This document shows, piece by piece, positions 38,626 through 47,272 of a stretch of 64,000 nt of DNA (positions are counted from its first letter, which is position 1; every line of letters starts with the position of its first letter). This DNA comes from Bacteroidota bacterium (GTDB lineage: Bacteria; Bacteroidota; Ignavibacteria; Ignavibacteriales; Ignavibacteriaceae). The position numbers were made by a program, and so were the translations under genes. Where the stretch lies: assembly GCA_021824145.1 (NCBI GenBank), contig JAKALM010000003.1, forward strand, positions 144,553-208,552, written 5' to 3'. A model generated the notes under the pieces. The model had not been told where the DNA came from and did no database searches. It saw only the letters and a program-made list of their open reading frames with translations.

Positions 38626-38979
38626 ATGAAAAACATTATAGTATATAGTTCAGATACTAATATTTGTTTAAGCTTGCTGATGTATTTACAAAGTGATTAT
38701 AATGTAACCACTACTACGAATTTAAATGTCTTGAAGATGATGACAAAGCATATTAAATTCGATTTGATAATAATGGATACTGATCCATCTAGAACAATTG
38801 AAAATGTATGTAAAGAAATTAGAGAAGATGATCCAAATTTACCGATTATACTAACTTATGTTTATGAAAATAACAATAAAATTTTTGATAGAAGTATTAG
38901 AAAATATACAAGTTCAATATTCTATAAACCGTTTGACTTAAGTGAAGTAACAAAACATTTAGCAACGTTGTTAGTTTAA
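38626..38979 (+). CDS. Small receiver-domain protein
   Basis: 117 aa forming one receiver-like domain: central strand LIIMDTDP with Asp51 or Asp53, ILTYVY in place of the Thr/Ser switch, and Lys in FYKPFDLSE. The acidic pair at the N-terminus is reduced to SSDTN. It may accept phosphate or be a degenerate receiver that only binds partners. It is the first gene after the sigma-54 promoter and is followed 37 bp later by a universal stress protein gene, so the group is likely expressed under control of the upstream NtrC-like regulator. Confidence 0.8.
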   Translation: MKNIIVYSSDTNICLSLLMYLQSDYNVTTTTNLNVLKMMTKHIKFDLIIMDTDPSRTIENVCKEIREDDPNLPIILTYVYENNNKIFDRSIRKYTSSIFYKPFDLSEVTKHLATLLV

Positions 38980-39016
38980 TTTATTATCAGGGGGATAGAG
39001 AAAGATAGGAGGCAAG

Positions 39017-39520
39017 ATGGTAAATTTTACCAATATACTTGTTCCGACAGATTTCTCCGAAAATTCTTTGCAAGCTTTAGAATTTGCACACTATCTTGCG
39101 AAACAATCTAAAGCAAAACTCCATGTGTTGCACGTTGTTGAGCCATCTCCACATTCAGAAAATTCACAAAATAGATTTAGCGAAGAAAGGTTTGAGAAAT
39201 CAAGGCTGCTCGATGCGGAAGAGGATTTGAGACGATTTGTTAATAAAATTTCACCTCAAGGCATAACAATCATTGAAGCATTACATCCTGGGAAAGCATA
39301 TGAGCAAGTTCTAAATTATTCAAGAAAAAACCGGATTGATTTAATTGTAATTTCGTCTCATGGATGGACGGGATTATCTCATTTAATTACCGGCAATGTT
39401 ACAAACAAAATTATGCGTTATTCTGATATCCCAACAATCTGCATTAAGTCCAATACTTTAGTTTCGCAAAAGGAAATTCCATCTGTTAAAAATACCTTTG
39501 CAGAGAATTGGGTAGGTTAA
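39017..39520 (+). CDS. Universal stress protein (UspA family)
   Basis: 167 aa, one Usp domain. It opens with NILVPTDFSENSLQALEFAHYLAK, has DLIVISSHGWTGLSHLITGNVTNKIMR, the ATP-binding GxxG type loop of the Usp fold, and closes with IPTICIKS. A strong Shine-Dalgarno (AGGAGGCAAG) precedes the ATG. It belongs to the small group after the sigma-54 promoter at 38532. The role is stress adaptation, detail unknown. Confidence 0.92.
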   Translation: MVNFTNILVPTDFSENSLQALEFAHYLAKQSKAKLHVLHVVEPSPHSENSQNRFSEERFEKSRLLDAEEDLRRFVNKISPQGITIIEALHPGKAYEQVLNYSRKNRIDLIVISSHGWTGLSHLITGNVTNKIMRYSDIPTICIKSNTLVSQKEIPSVKNTFAENWVG

Positions 39521-39550
39521 TTTAATATATTCTAAACTGAGGGGTGTTCG

Positions 39551-39982
39551 ATGAATATATTCAAGTATAATATCGTGTGTTTATTTGTTCTTCTTCTCTC
39601 TTTTAATTTGTTTTCTCAAACAAAAACTGATGGATGGGAAGAAGGAAGTAAATACAATAAACTTTTCAAGATTACTAAGATCGATACAGTTACCGGAATC
39701 ATTCTGCAAGTAGAAAACATTCCTCCTATGCAAGGAATGGCTCAAGGAATAATTCTCAAAGTAAAATCCGGTAAAGATACTATCTTAGTTCACGTTTGCC
39801 CAAAATGGATGGGAGATTTATTGAATATTAATCTTCAATCCAAAGAAGAAGTTACTATCGAAGGCGGGCAGGCAAAATGCAATGGGAATACTGTTTTCAT
39901 CGCAACTAAACTTACAACAAGCGGAATTATACTTCAGGTTCGGGATGAAAACGGAACTCCTATTTGGGATAGGCTAAGATAA
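39551..39982 (+). CDS. Secreted small OB-fold-like protein, function unknown
   Basis: 143 aa with a signal peptide (hydrophobic 9-20, cleavage near LFSQTK). The mature part is a series of strands: GIILQVENIPPMQGMAQGIILKV, DTILVHVCPKWM, EEVTIEGGQAKCNGNTVFIATKL. This pattern resembles secreted OB-fold proteins that carry a VHLGPxW-like motif; here it reads VHVCPKW. Two Cys (in VCPKW and AKCNG) could form a disulfide or bind metal. It follows the Usp gene by 30 bp and likely shares its transcript. Confidence 0.7.
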   Translation: MNIFKYNIVCLFVLLLSFNLFSQTKTDGWEEGSKYNKLFKITKIDTVTGIILQVENIPPMQGMAQGIILKVKSGKDTILVHVCPKWMGDLLNINLQSKEEVTIEGGQAKCNGNTVFIATKLTTSGIILQVRDENGTPIWDRLR

Positions 39983-40060
39983 ATTAGTAAGTTTTTGAAA
40001 AGACTAATTATTTATAACAATTTTTTGTTAGGGGAAATTTATTATCCGATAAATTAAGTT

Positions 40061-41053
40061 CTATCCTTGTCTTTGCATTAGCTCAACAACCATTTTTAAT
40101 TTGTCTTCATAAATTTCTCTAAGCTTTTCAAAATCCTTTTCAGAAATCTTTATTAAATCTGAAGTATTACTAATTGCCTGCTCAGCTGTTTTAATTCCCG
40201 GAATAACAGTTGAGATTTCTTTGAGCGCCAAAATAAAACTTAAGCTGAATGATGTTTTACTGATGTTATATTTCTCTGCAATCTTCCAAACATCTTCTAA
40301 TTGAGCCAGAGATTGAGATAAAATTTCCGGCGTCAATCTAAAAGCCCGGTGATCATTTTTTTCAAACTTAGTATCTTTATTAAACTTACCGGTAAGCAAC
40401 CCAAATTGAAGCGGCATTCTGGCAATAATTCCGTAACCTTTTTGATTTGCTTCCTTAATTACATCATAGCCTTTTTGGTTTATTATATTAAAAACAATTT
40501 GGAATCCGTCGCCAAGATTATTCTTCATTAAATATTCAGCTTCCGGAAAAGGATTAAAAGTATTCAGCGATAAACCCCAATAACGAACTTTTCCTTCTTT
40601 TTTTAATTTTTCCATCGCATCAATACATTCGCCATTCTCTAAATGATTAATTTTAGCCGAATGAAGCTGATAGAAATCTATCGCATCTCTTTTCAATCGC
40701 TTTAAACTTTTTTCGCAAGCTTCAAGAATATATTTTTTAGAATAATCCAGAATTATAGTATTGTCTTCGCCAATTCTATGACCAACTTTGGAGGCGACTA
40801 AAATATCTTTTCTGTTACAAAAAACATTTCCAATTAATTCTTCTGAATGGCCGAGTCCATAAAAATCAGCCGTATCATAAAAGTTAATTCCTAGCTCAAA
40901 TGATTTTTTAAGAGCGTTGATAGAGACTTGATCATCAACTTTCCCCCATCCAATTGGTGTTTCGCCAGCCATTGACGGGCCGCCAATGCCCCAAGCACCA
41001 AATCCAATTTCGCTTACAGTTAAATCGGTACCGCCGAATTTTCTGAAATTCAT
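40061..41053 (-). CDS. Aldo/keto reductase
   Basis: About 330 aa. I take the ATG at 41053 (MNFRKFGGTDLTVSEIGFGAWGIGG), where family similarity begins and a GAGG-like ribosome-binding site is present, rather than one eight codons upstream. The catalytic set is visible: Asp/Tyr in NFYDTADFYGLGHSEELIG, Lys in LVASKVG, His in IDFYQLHS. The C-terminal SFILALKEISTVIPGIKTAEQ binds the NADPH phosphate end. Likely an NADPH oxidoreductase of unknown substrate. It is monocistronic and convergent with the gene at 39551. Confidence 0.93.
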   Translation of the reverse strand: MNFRKFGGTDLTVSEIGFGAWGIGGPSMAGETPIGWGKVDDQVSINALKKSFELGINFYDTADFYGLGHSEELIGNVFCNRKDILVASKVGHRIGEDNTIILDYSKKYILEACEKSLKRLKRDAIDFYQLHSAKINHLENGECIDAMEKLKKEGKVRYWGLSLNTFNPFPEAEYLMKNNLGDGFQIVFNIINQKGYDVIKEANQKGYGIIARMPLQFGLLTGKFNKDTKFEKNDHRAFRLTPEILSQSLAQLEDVWKIAEKYNISKTSFSLSFILALKEISTVIPGIKTAEQAISNTSDLIKISEKDFEKLREIYEDKLKMVVELMQRQG

Positions 41054-41162
41054 TTTTGCCTCATTAATCTTAAACACATTTTATAATACAAATATAACTT
41101 CTGTTCTGTTTTAATTTAAGTGAATTTATTTTCTTTTGATTTTCATTTGAATATATTTTTGT

Positions 41163-42026
41163 ATGAAAAGAATTTTAATAAAATTTTTAATCGCCTTATT
41201 CTTTCTATCAACAGAATTATCATTTTCGCAGATTAAAACCGACTCATCCGATCAACATAAAATCAATTACTTAAAACTTTCTTTAGTTTCGGGAATAACT
41301 GCCGGAGGATTTATTTGGGGATATGCTGTACAAAATAATCTTTGGTGGAAAGGCGATAAAAGCAGCTTCCATTTTGAATGGACTCACGATTGGGAATATG
41401 CTTTAGGCGAAGATAAGTTTGGCCATTTTTTCTTTCCGTACCTTGTCTCAAATATTTATTCGCAGGCATTTGAATGGTGCGGCATCGATACTGCAAAAAG
41501 TATTTGGTATGCAAGTTCTTTTGCTTTGGCTTATGAAACTTTTGTGGAAGTGCGCGATGGCTTTTCTAAGCAGTGGGGATTTAGCTGGGGGGATTTTACT
41601 GCCGATTTTCTTGGATCTTCGCTGCCGGTTTTACAGCATCATTTTCCTGTGCTGAAAAATTTTAATTTCAAAATAAGTTTTTATCCGTCGGATAGATTTA
41701 AATCCGGTTCGAACAGAGTAATTTTTGACGACTACGAAAGCACTTACGATTGGCTTAGCATAAATGTTTATAATTTTTTATCTGATGATCTGAAAAAGTA
41801 TTATCCAAAGTTTATCAACTTTGCAATCGGGCACAGCGTTGAAAAGCTTGATAACAACGGCGGCGGCAATCATCGCTTTTATTTGGCGCTCGATTGGAAC
41901 TTAGAAGGATTTCCAGGCGACGGCTGGTTCTTGAAATTGTTAAAGAAATATTTCAACTACTACCACTTTCCTTCTCCAGCAGTTCAAATTTATCCTCATG
42001 TAATTTGGTATGGAATAAAGTTTTGA
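41163..42026 (+). CDS. Envelope protein of the DUF2279 type
   Basis: 287 aa with a signal peptide (hydrophobic 5-21, cleavage near SFSQIK). The conserved block EDKFGHFFFPYLVSNIYSQ followed by ALAYETFVEVRDGF and GFSWGDFTADFLGS is that of DUF2279 predicted periplasmic/outer-membrane proteins. The C-terminal half has strand-like stretches (FNFKISFYPS, HRFYLALDWNLEG) and ends in aromatic KF. Its role is unknown. It is divergent from the aldo/keto reductase. Confidence 0.75.
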   Translation: MKRILIKFLIALFFLSTELSFSQIKTDSSDQHKINYLKLSLVSGITAGGFIWGYAVQNNLWWKGDKSSFHFEWTHDWEYALGEDKFGHFFFPYLVSNIYSQAFEWCGIDTAKSIWYASSFALAYETFVEVRDGFSKQWGFSWGDFTADFLGSSLPVLQHHFPVLKNFNFKISFYPSDRFKSGSNRVIFDDYESTYDWLSINVYNFLSDDLKKYYPKFINFAIGHSVEKLDNNGGGNHRFYLALDWNLEGFPGDGWFLKLLKKYFNYYHFPSPAVQIYPHVIWYGIKF

Positions 42027-42247
42027 AAAATGAACTTATTCTTTATTCCCTTAACATATATAAAATAAGTTAAAGGAGATTTACAGCACCTTATTATTTA
42101 TAAAGATTGATAATTATCTAAAATTAATGGAATATAAACAAGTTATTATAAGTATATTTAATAATACGGTTTGAAGTAAAATAAAGCACTGTAATAAGTT
42201 TATTCTGATACGGTATAATATAAATCTTTTAATATTATGGGAAATAT

Positions 42248-43153
42248 ATGCAGGGAGAAAAACATAGGGTAGTTTATTTTTACTTTCTAATATTAAATAT
42301 TACATTAGTTCTATATAGTTGTCATTCAAATCCTGATGGACCCTCAATAAATTTTTTCTACGGCAATAAAATTTTATTTACATCCAGCCGCAGCGGCAGC
42401 CCGCAGTTATATTATATGAATCCGGACGGAACAAATATAGTTCAGATAACTAATGGCAATAATGCCTCAACTTCGCAATTTGGTATATGGTCCCCCGATG
42501 CAAATAATATTGCGTTTAATTTTAGCGATACCAGTGCTCATTATGAAATACCGCCTATTTATATAATGACTCCTAGTGGATTAAACCGACGTTTGATAGG
42601 TTATGGAACTCAAATTTCATTTTCGCCAGATGGCAGCAAAATAGTTACTTCCCGATATAACGGACCTTTATATATTAATGACTTAAATACAGGGAGTTCA
42701 GAAAGAACCTCGTTTTGGGGAGGTGCACCAAATTGGTCACCCGACGGGAAATTCATAGTTTTTTGTTATCGTATAGATTCGTTGAATCAAAGTGAATTAT
42801 CTAATGAAATATTTTCTTATCCGTCATTGGACAGTGTTAGGGTTATAGGGCCAAATTCTGCTTGTTTTTTGGCATGGTCACCTGATGGGAAATATTTTGC
42901 ATATAGTGATACAGATGGAAACGTCTATACGATGACTACTGATGGTACGAATATAAAAAAAGTTACAAGCAATGAACCAGGTGTTCAATTCTTATATCCT
43001 CGATGGTCGCCAGACGGAAATAAATTGATATTTCTTGCAAGTTCAACAGATGGTTCGCATAATAGTTATTTATACATGATTAATATTGACGGGACTAATT
43101 TGCACAGAGTAATTGATGATCCGACAGTAACATCAGCAGATTGGTCTAAATAG
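42248..43153 (+). CDS. Lipoprotein with TolB-like PD40 propeller repeats
   Basis: 301 aa. N-terminal hydrophobic stretch ending in LVLYSC, a plausible lipobox with the Cys as lipid anchor. Five or more PD40/WD40-like repeats follow, marked by WSPD or FSPDG (IWSPDANNIAF, FSPDGSKIV, WSPDGKFIVF, WSPDGKYFAY, WSPDGNKLIF), each with neighbouring DGTN turns. This would fold as a beta-propeller like the C-terminal part of TolB and bind a protein partner at the cell envelope. The neighbours do not define the role. Confidence 0.85.
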   Translation: MQGEKHRVVYFYFLILNITLVLYSCHSNPDGPSINFFYGNKILFTSSRSGSPQLYYMNPDGTNIVQITNGNNASTSQFGIWSPDANNIAFNFSDTSAHYEIPPIYIMTPSGLNRRLIGYGTQISFSPDGSKIVTSRYNGPLYINDLNTGSSERTSFWGGAPNWSPDGKFIVFCYRIDSLNQSELSNEIFSYPSLDSVRVIGPNSACFLAWSPDGKYFAYSDTDGNVYTMTTDGTNIKKVTSNEPGVQFLYPRWSPDGNKLIFLASSTDGSHNSYLYMINIDGTNLHRVIDDPTVTSADWSK

Positions 43154-43191
43154 ATTTTTTTATTTACATACAATAATTAATTCATTCTTGG

Positions 43192-43264
43192 CTGTCATGG
43201 TCCAAACCATGACAGAATTTGGTTTTAAGTATTAAAGCGATTCAGTCACGAATTGGTCCGTGAC
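43192..43264. repeat. Pair of inverted repeats (hairpins) between secreted-protein genes
   Basis: CTGTCATGGT, CCAA, ACCATGACAG (43192-43215) is a perfect 10-bp stem; GTCACG, 8 bases, CGTGAC (43245-43264) is a second. Both begin with GTCA and end with TGAC and carry TGGTCC. The first could terminate the gene before it, although no T-run follows; the pair may be a small dispersed repeat. Confidence 0.5.
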
Positions 43265-43306
43265 GACGAGGGAAATTCAGTAAAAATCTAAAATTAGGAG
43301 AAATTT

Positions 43307-43918
43307 ATGTTTAGAAATACTTCAACATTTATAATACTATTTATTTTAGGATTTTTTGCTTCAGTCAGCTATTCACAAATTAAGAAAAAGAATACTAATT
43401 CAGGTGCAGTAAATTCATCTTTACAATCAAAAATAAATTTGGAACAACCCATCGATAGAGCATATGAATCTGATTATGTAATTATCGGGACAATAAAAAG
43501 TATAGAAAATACACCTGCTCCTATATCTGAAATGTTTCATTCAAAGGTCATTGTAAAAATTGATAGTATCTTAAAAGGCACTTTAAATTTTAAAAATATT
43601 ATTATCCGATTGCAAAGTGGTGCAGTTACAAACGACCTTCATGGTGGTACCGGAATTGTTTCCTCAATTGAGCCCAGGTTTGAAGTAGGTGAACATGCTG
43701 TTTTTTTCTTTAAAAAAATGGGAAACGATAATTACATCATCTCAAAAGGAATTCATGAAAGATATCAAAGTTTTGATGGGAAAGGATCAATTAAAGAATT
43801 AGCAAGCAATATTTTTTGGATTGATAATACAAATGTTTTTAAGATAGATAATGATGAAGTCTATTATTTTGATACAAGAATTAGTAAAAATGATTTTATT
43901 AAACAAATAACTAAATAA
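43307..43918 (+). CDS. Secreted protein, function unknown (TIMP-like fold possible)
   Basis: 203 aa with a signal peptide (hydrophobic 8-22, cleavage near SYSQIK). The mature part has the pattern ADxVIIGTIKSIE, KVIVKIDSILKGTLNFKNIIIRLQSG, FEVGEHAVFFFKK, common in secreted OB-fold/TIMP-like bacterial proteins. A good Shine-Dalgarno (TTAGGAGAAA) precedes the ATG. The remnant of a matrixin-type peptidase follows 40 bp later; TIMPs inhibit such enzymes, but the fold call is only an impression from the strand pattern. Confidence 0.65.
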   Translation: MFRNTSTFIILFILGFFASVSYSQIKKKNTNSGAVNSSLQSKINLEQPIDRAYESDYVIIGTIKSIENTPAPISEMFHSKVIVKIDSILKGTLNFKNIIIRLQSGAVTNDLHGGTGIVSSIEPRFEVGEHAVFFFKKMGNDNYIISKGIHERYQSFDGKGSIKELASNIFWIDNTNVFKIDNDEVYYFDTRISKNDFIKQITK

Positions 43919-43958
43919 AAATATATATACCTAATTTGAAATAAAGAAAAGTAAAAAA

Positions 43959-44171
43959 ATGAAAAGAATAGCATTATATATTTTAATAATTGTGGCTTAT
44001 AATAAAATTACATTTTCATAATGTACATATACATATTGGAAATGCCCTATCTGTACAATTCATTATAACATTCAATCAGATATTCCCACTAATTGGGTTT
44101 CTGCAATAGCATCTGCTGCAGATGTTTGGGAAATGGCAGGTCCAGGATGCGTGGATTTAGAAGATCTATAA
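43959..44171 (+). pseudogene. Remnant of a secreted matrixin-like metallopeptidase
   Basis: ATG at 43959 opens a 20-residue signal-peptide-like sequence (MKRIALYILIIVAYNKITFS), then TAA at 44019. The same frame continues directly for 49 codons (CTYTYWKCPICTIHYNIQ, then IPTNWVSAIASAADVWEMAG) to TAA at 44169. The second part resembles the N-terminal part of matrixin/astacin-like peptidases (substrate strand, then AIxxAxxxW helix). The zinc site HExxH is absent, so the gene is interrupted and cut short. It ends where the 21-bp repeat array region begins. Confidence 0.6.
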
Positions 44172-44218
44172 ACTCAACATCATGAGCAAGATTAATAAAA
44201 TTATTTGAATTTCCCCCG

Positions 44219-44785
44219 CTTGCAGCAAATTCTACATGCTTGCAGCTTATTTCGGCGCATTTAAGGTTGATTTCGATATACTTGCAGCCGCTTTAACCCA
44301 ACTTGCAGCAATTCCGGCAAACTTGTTGCTGATCTTTACCGGCTTGCAGTTAATTTTATCCCGCTTGTAATAATTTTTATCGGACAAGAAACACATTTAA
44401 CAAACTTGCAGTCAATTCCGGTGTACTTGCAGTTGATTCCTTCCCGCTTGAGTAGATTTTCCCCCGCTTGTTATTAATTTTCCCCAACTTGCTGTCCATT
44501 AGATTTACTTGTAATCATCTTTAACAAACTTGGAGTAAAATTTGACACGTCTGTAATTGATTTAATCTAACTTGCAGTTTACTCAACCAGCTTGGAATAA
44601 GTTTTATCGTGCTTGGAGTATATAGTATTTGGCTAGTAACATATCTTGCCGGGCTGTAATTAGTTTCTCCTGCTCGGAAGAATGTTTCGATTTACTTGCA
44701 GCAGATTTTGTTCTGCCTGATATTAATTTCTTTCTGCTTGCTGCTGGTTCGGTGAATCTGGAATATGTTTTAATTTGCACGTAGT
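44219..44785. repeat. Array of 28 degenerate ~21-bp tandem repeats
   Basis: Units begin with CTTGCAG or a variant (CTTGTAA, CTTGGAG, CTGTAAT), have ATTTT or similar in the middle and often CC near the end. By hand I place unit starts at 44219, 44239, (44260), 44281, 44302, 44322, 44343, 44364, 44385, 44405, 44426, 44447, 44467, 44488, 44508, 44529, 44551, 44571, 44591, 44612, 44633, 44654, 44673, 44695, 44716, 44737, 44758 and about 44778. The mean spacing is 20.7 bp, mostly 20 or 21. It ends at the 3' end of the gene at 44786. No ORF spans it. Confidence 0.85.
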
Positions 44786-47272
44786 TTATTTCAACACTTC
44801 ATTCAGCAAAGTAAACTTATATCCTTTCTTCTCAAGCAAAGTTATTAATTCATCAAGCTTGTTATAAAACTTATCCAGCCGCCTTGGATCAGTGCCGGGA
44901 TGAGTGAGTAAAATAAATCCGTTTAATCCGTTTGGATCTTTCTTTTCATAATTTAATATTCTTTGGAAAATAGTATCGCTGCTTAAATATTGTTTGCCAA
45001 GTCCTGGATAAGTCCAGTCAGCATTGGAATAACTTCCCGGAGTAAAATTAACAAGCGTTAATCCAATTTCTTTGCACCAATTATTTATTTCATTATTATG
45101 CCATTCAAACGGCGGAAGAAAAATTTGTGCATCTTTTTTATCGATGCCGAACTTCTTCATCGCTTCATAATTTGCTTTTAAATCATTTACAAATTCTTCT
45201 TTAGTAACAAGAGTTGAATCTCGGTTTGTCCAGGAAGCATAAAGCAAATGTTTATTGGAATGCCCGCCAAGATAGTCGCCGTCTTTCTTCAACTGCGTAA
45301 TAATTTTTTTGAACTTTGGATTTCTGTAAAAGTCGCCTGTAAAAAAGAATGATCCTTTAATATGATGTTTATTTAAAACATTTCTTACTGTTTCCAAACC
45401 ATCTGCAAATTCATGTCCGGTAAATACAAGATGAATTTCTTTTTTTGTAGTATCAGTTCGGATGATTGCGCCGTTGTCGTATTTATAATTTTTTTCATAA
45501 ACCGGCTGTTTCCCCTCCTTCTGCATTGCCGATAAATAATAAGTTAAGCTTGCTGTACCGTCCATTGTCGGTTCATCAGTAGAATAATCTCCATAATCAT
45601 CATGATAAACTGCAACATTAGATTGAAAATCTTTAAACTCATCCGGCTTATGAAGTTGAAGTCCTTCAAGTTTTTTAAATATTGTTGTGTAAACCGGGCC
45701 GTCAACCAATCCGCCGGGAATTTTAATATGTCCAACAACAGAAAAAGATGAATGAGGATCTTTAGGAGAAACTCCGTCTTCGGGAAAATCGATTATCATG
45801 CTTGTTCCCCAAATGTTACATCCGAAAAGCCAATCACGCAAAGCCGCTTCCATCGGTAGATAAGTTGGATCTTTAGTAAGCTCATAATAAAGATGGCATT
45901 GGGTTACAATTGCGGAAACAAGATTATTTGAACACCAGATAAACGGCACGCCGATTAAAAATGGGTTCGACTTCCCTATTTGATAAACTCGGTTAATTCC
46001 TTCTTTCAAAAATTTTATGAATTCTTTATCAACTTTTTTATTTGAAGTGTTTGAGAGAAAATAATGTCCAAGATTTATAAACGGATACCATTCATAATGC
46101 CGGGCAGTATCTGCGCCCATCCATGGAGTTACAGGTTCTTGCTTTCCAAAATCAACAGCGTCATCAAAATATTTTCTGTCGTGCGTAATTGAATTCAATT
46201 GAATCGCCGCAAGTTCCATATCGTCAACCCAATTTTCTTCTTCATAAAAATAAGAAGACTTGCATGGCGCAGTTTGTGCAACGCCAGGATGTTCTTTCCC
46301 AAATTCATAAGCGTCGATTGCTTTTTGTTTAATCATGTTCGCAAACTGCGGATAAAACTTTTTCATGATTTGTGAACCGAGAGCAAATGCCGAAGAAAAT
46401 TTTCCCGCAGTGGAAGCAATTCCTGTTGTTCTGTTTTTATATTTGAATAAACCTTGCGGCTGTCCGTTGCAAAAATAAACCGGACGCTCAAGATCAATTC
46501 CATATTTAACTGAATCTTTATTCGGCAGCCTAAATCCGGCGTGGTCGCGGTCGTCGGCAATTTGATTGAACATCATATCTGGTTTTGGATTCATCTTTAC
46601 AAGCCAATCTAATCCCCATTTTGCTTCATCAAGAATATCGGGAATTCCGTTCGACCCAGGATTTCCATTTGCATCAAACTTATCACCAAATGATTTTGGA
46701 TTCTGCTGGTACGCAAACAGCATTTGAAAAACAGCATTTGCAGAAGTTGTAACATACTGAAGATAATCTGTCGCATCATGCCAGCCGCCAACTACATTTA
46801 TAAAAGTTGAATCAAGCGGCGGATAATAAATAACGAAGCCATCGTGAGTATGACAAGAATCTTTCAGCACCGGATTATAGCCGCATTGCTGCTCGCGCAT
46901 ATATTTAAGCAGAAAATCGGCAGTACCGTCATAAACATCATTTGAAATTCTAAAGCTCGGAGACTTAGCACCGGCGGATTCTATATAATAAGCGCCTTTT
47001 TTTTCGAATGAAGAAAAATCTAAACGGAAGGTTGAAACAAATGGACCGTATTCACCATAAGCTTTTATTTTTTTTGATGACCAAATAACTTCACCGGTAA
47101 GTGCATCGTGAATTGAAAATTGTTGTGGAGAAATTTTTTCTTTGCTCACAAGTACCGCGGCTTTTTCGGATTTTTGCAAATAACCAATCTGATTAATTCT
47201 TATCCAGCTTTGTGAAAATGAAAAAACATTAAAAAAAATAATTGATAGGCTTACAAAAAAGATTTTCTTCAT
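44786..47272 (-). CDS. Secreted GH9 glycoside hydrolase fused to a polysaccharide deacetylase
   Basis: 828 aa with a signal peptide (cleavage near FSFSQSW). An Ig-like N-terminal cellulase domain (about 22-108: IRINQIGYLQKSEKAAVLV) is followed by a GH9 catalytic domain (about 115-575) with the GGWHDATDY motif (162-170; Asp166/Asp169 are the nucleophile-positioning pair) and the C-terminal acid region STDEPTMDGTASLTY. A CE4-like deacetylase domain (about 605-828) follows, with HSNKH as metal-binding motif; the first motif reads FTGHEFADG rather than TFDDG. The fusion suggests action on an acetylated amino-sugar or acetylated glucan. It has richer GC than its neighbours. Single gene, minus strand. 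Confidence 0.88.
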   Translation of the reverse strand: MKKIFFVSLSIIFFNVFSFSQSWIRINQIGYLQKSEKAAVLVSKEKISPQQFSIHDALTGEVIWSSKKIKAYGEYGPFVSTFRLDFSSFEKKGAYYIESAGAKSPSFRISNDVYDGTADFLLKYMREQQCGYNPVLKDSCHTHDGFVIYYPPLDSTFINVVGGWHDATDYLQYVTTSANAVFQMLFAYQQNPKSFGDKFDANGNPGSNGIPDILDEAKWGLDWLVKMNPKPDMMFNQIADDRDHAGFRLPNKDSVKYGIDLERPVYFCNGQPQGLFKYKNRTTGIASTAGKFSSAFALGSQIMKKFYPQFANMIKQKAIDAYEFGKEHPGVAQTAPCKSSYFYEEENWVDDMELAAIQLNSITHDRKYFDDAVDFGKQEPVTPWMGADTARHYEWYPFINLGHYFLSNTSNKKVDKEFIKFLKEGINRVYQIGKSNPFLIGVPFIWCSNNLVSAIVTQCHLYYELTKDPTYLPMEAALRDWLFGCNIWGTSMIIDFPEDGVSPKDPHSSFSVVGHIKIPGGLVDGPVYTTIFKKLEGLQLHKPDEFKDFQSNVAVYHDDYGDYSTDEPTMDGTASLTYYLSAMQKEGKQPVYEKNYKYDNGAIIRTDTTKKEIHLVFTGHEFADGLETVRNVLNKHHIKGSFFFTGDFYRNPKFKKIITQLKKDGDYLGGHSNKHLLYASWTNRDSTLVTKEEFVNDLKANYEAMKKFGIDKKDAQIFLPPFEWHNNEINNWCKEIGLTLVNFTPGSYSNADWTYPGLGKQYLSSDTIFQRILNYEKKDPNGLNGFILLTHPGTDPRRLDKFYNKLDELITLLEKKGYKFTLLNEVLK

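Noticed and set aside
41150..41166. TATTTTTG directly before the ATG at 41163 as promoter
   Set aside because: The predicted transcription start would lie after the start codon.
43959..44171. Programmed stop-codon readthrough in the matrixin-like gene
   Set aside because: The stop is TAA, which is rarely read through, and the gene lacks its catalytic part, so decay is simpler.
44219..44785. Repeat array read as a CRISPR array
   Set aside because: There are no identical repeats separated by unique spacers; each unit is directly joined to the next and strongly diverged, and no cas gene is present.
44219..44785. Repeat array read as a leucine-rich or other coding repeat
   Set aside because: Unit length alternates between 20 and 21 bp, so frames are not kept, and stop codons occur throughout on the frames I tried.
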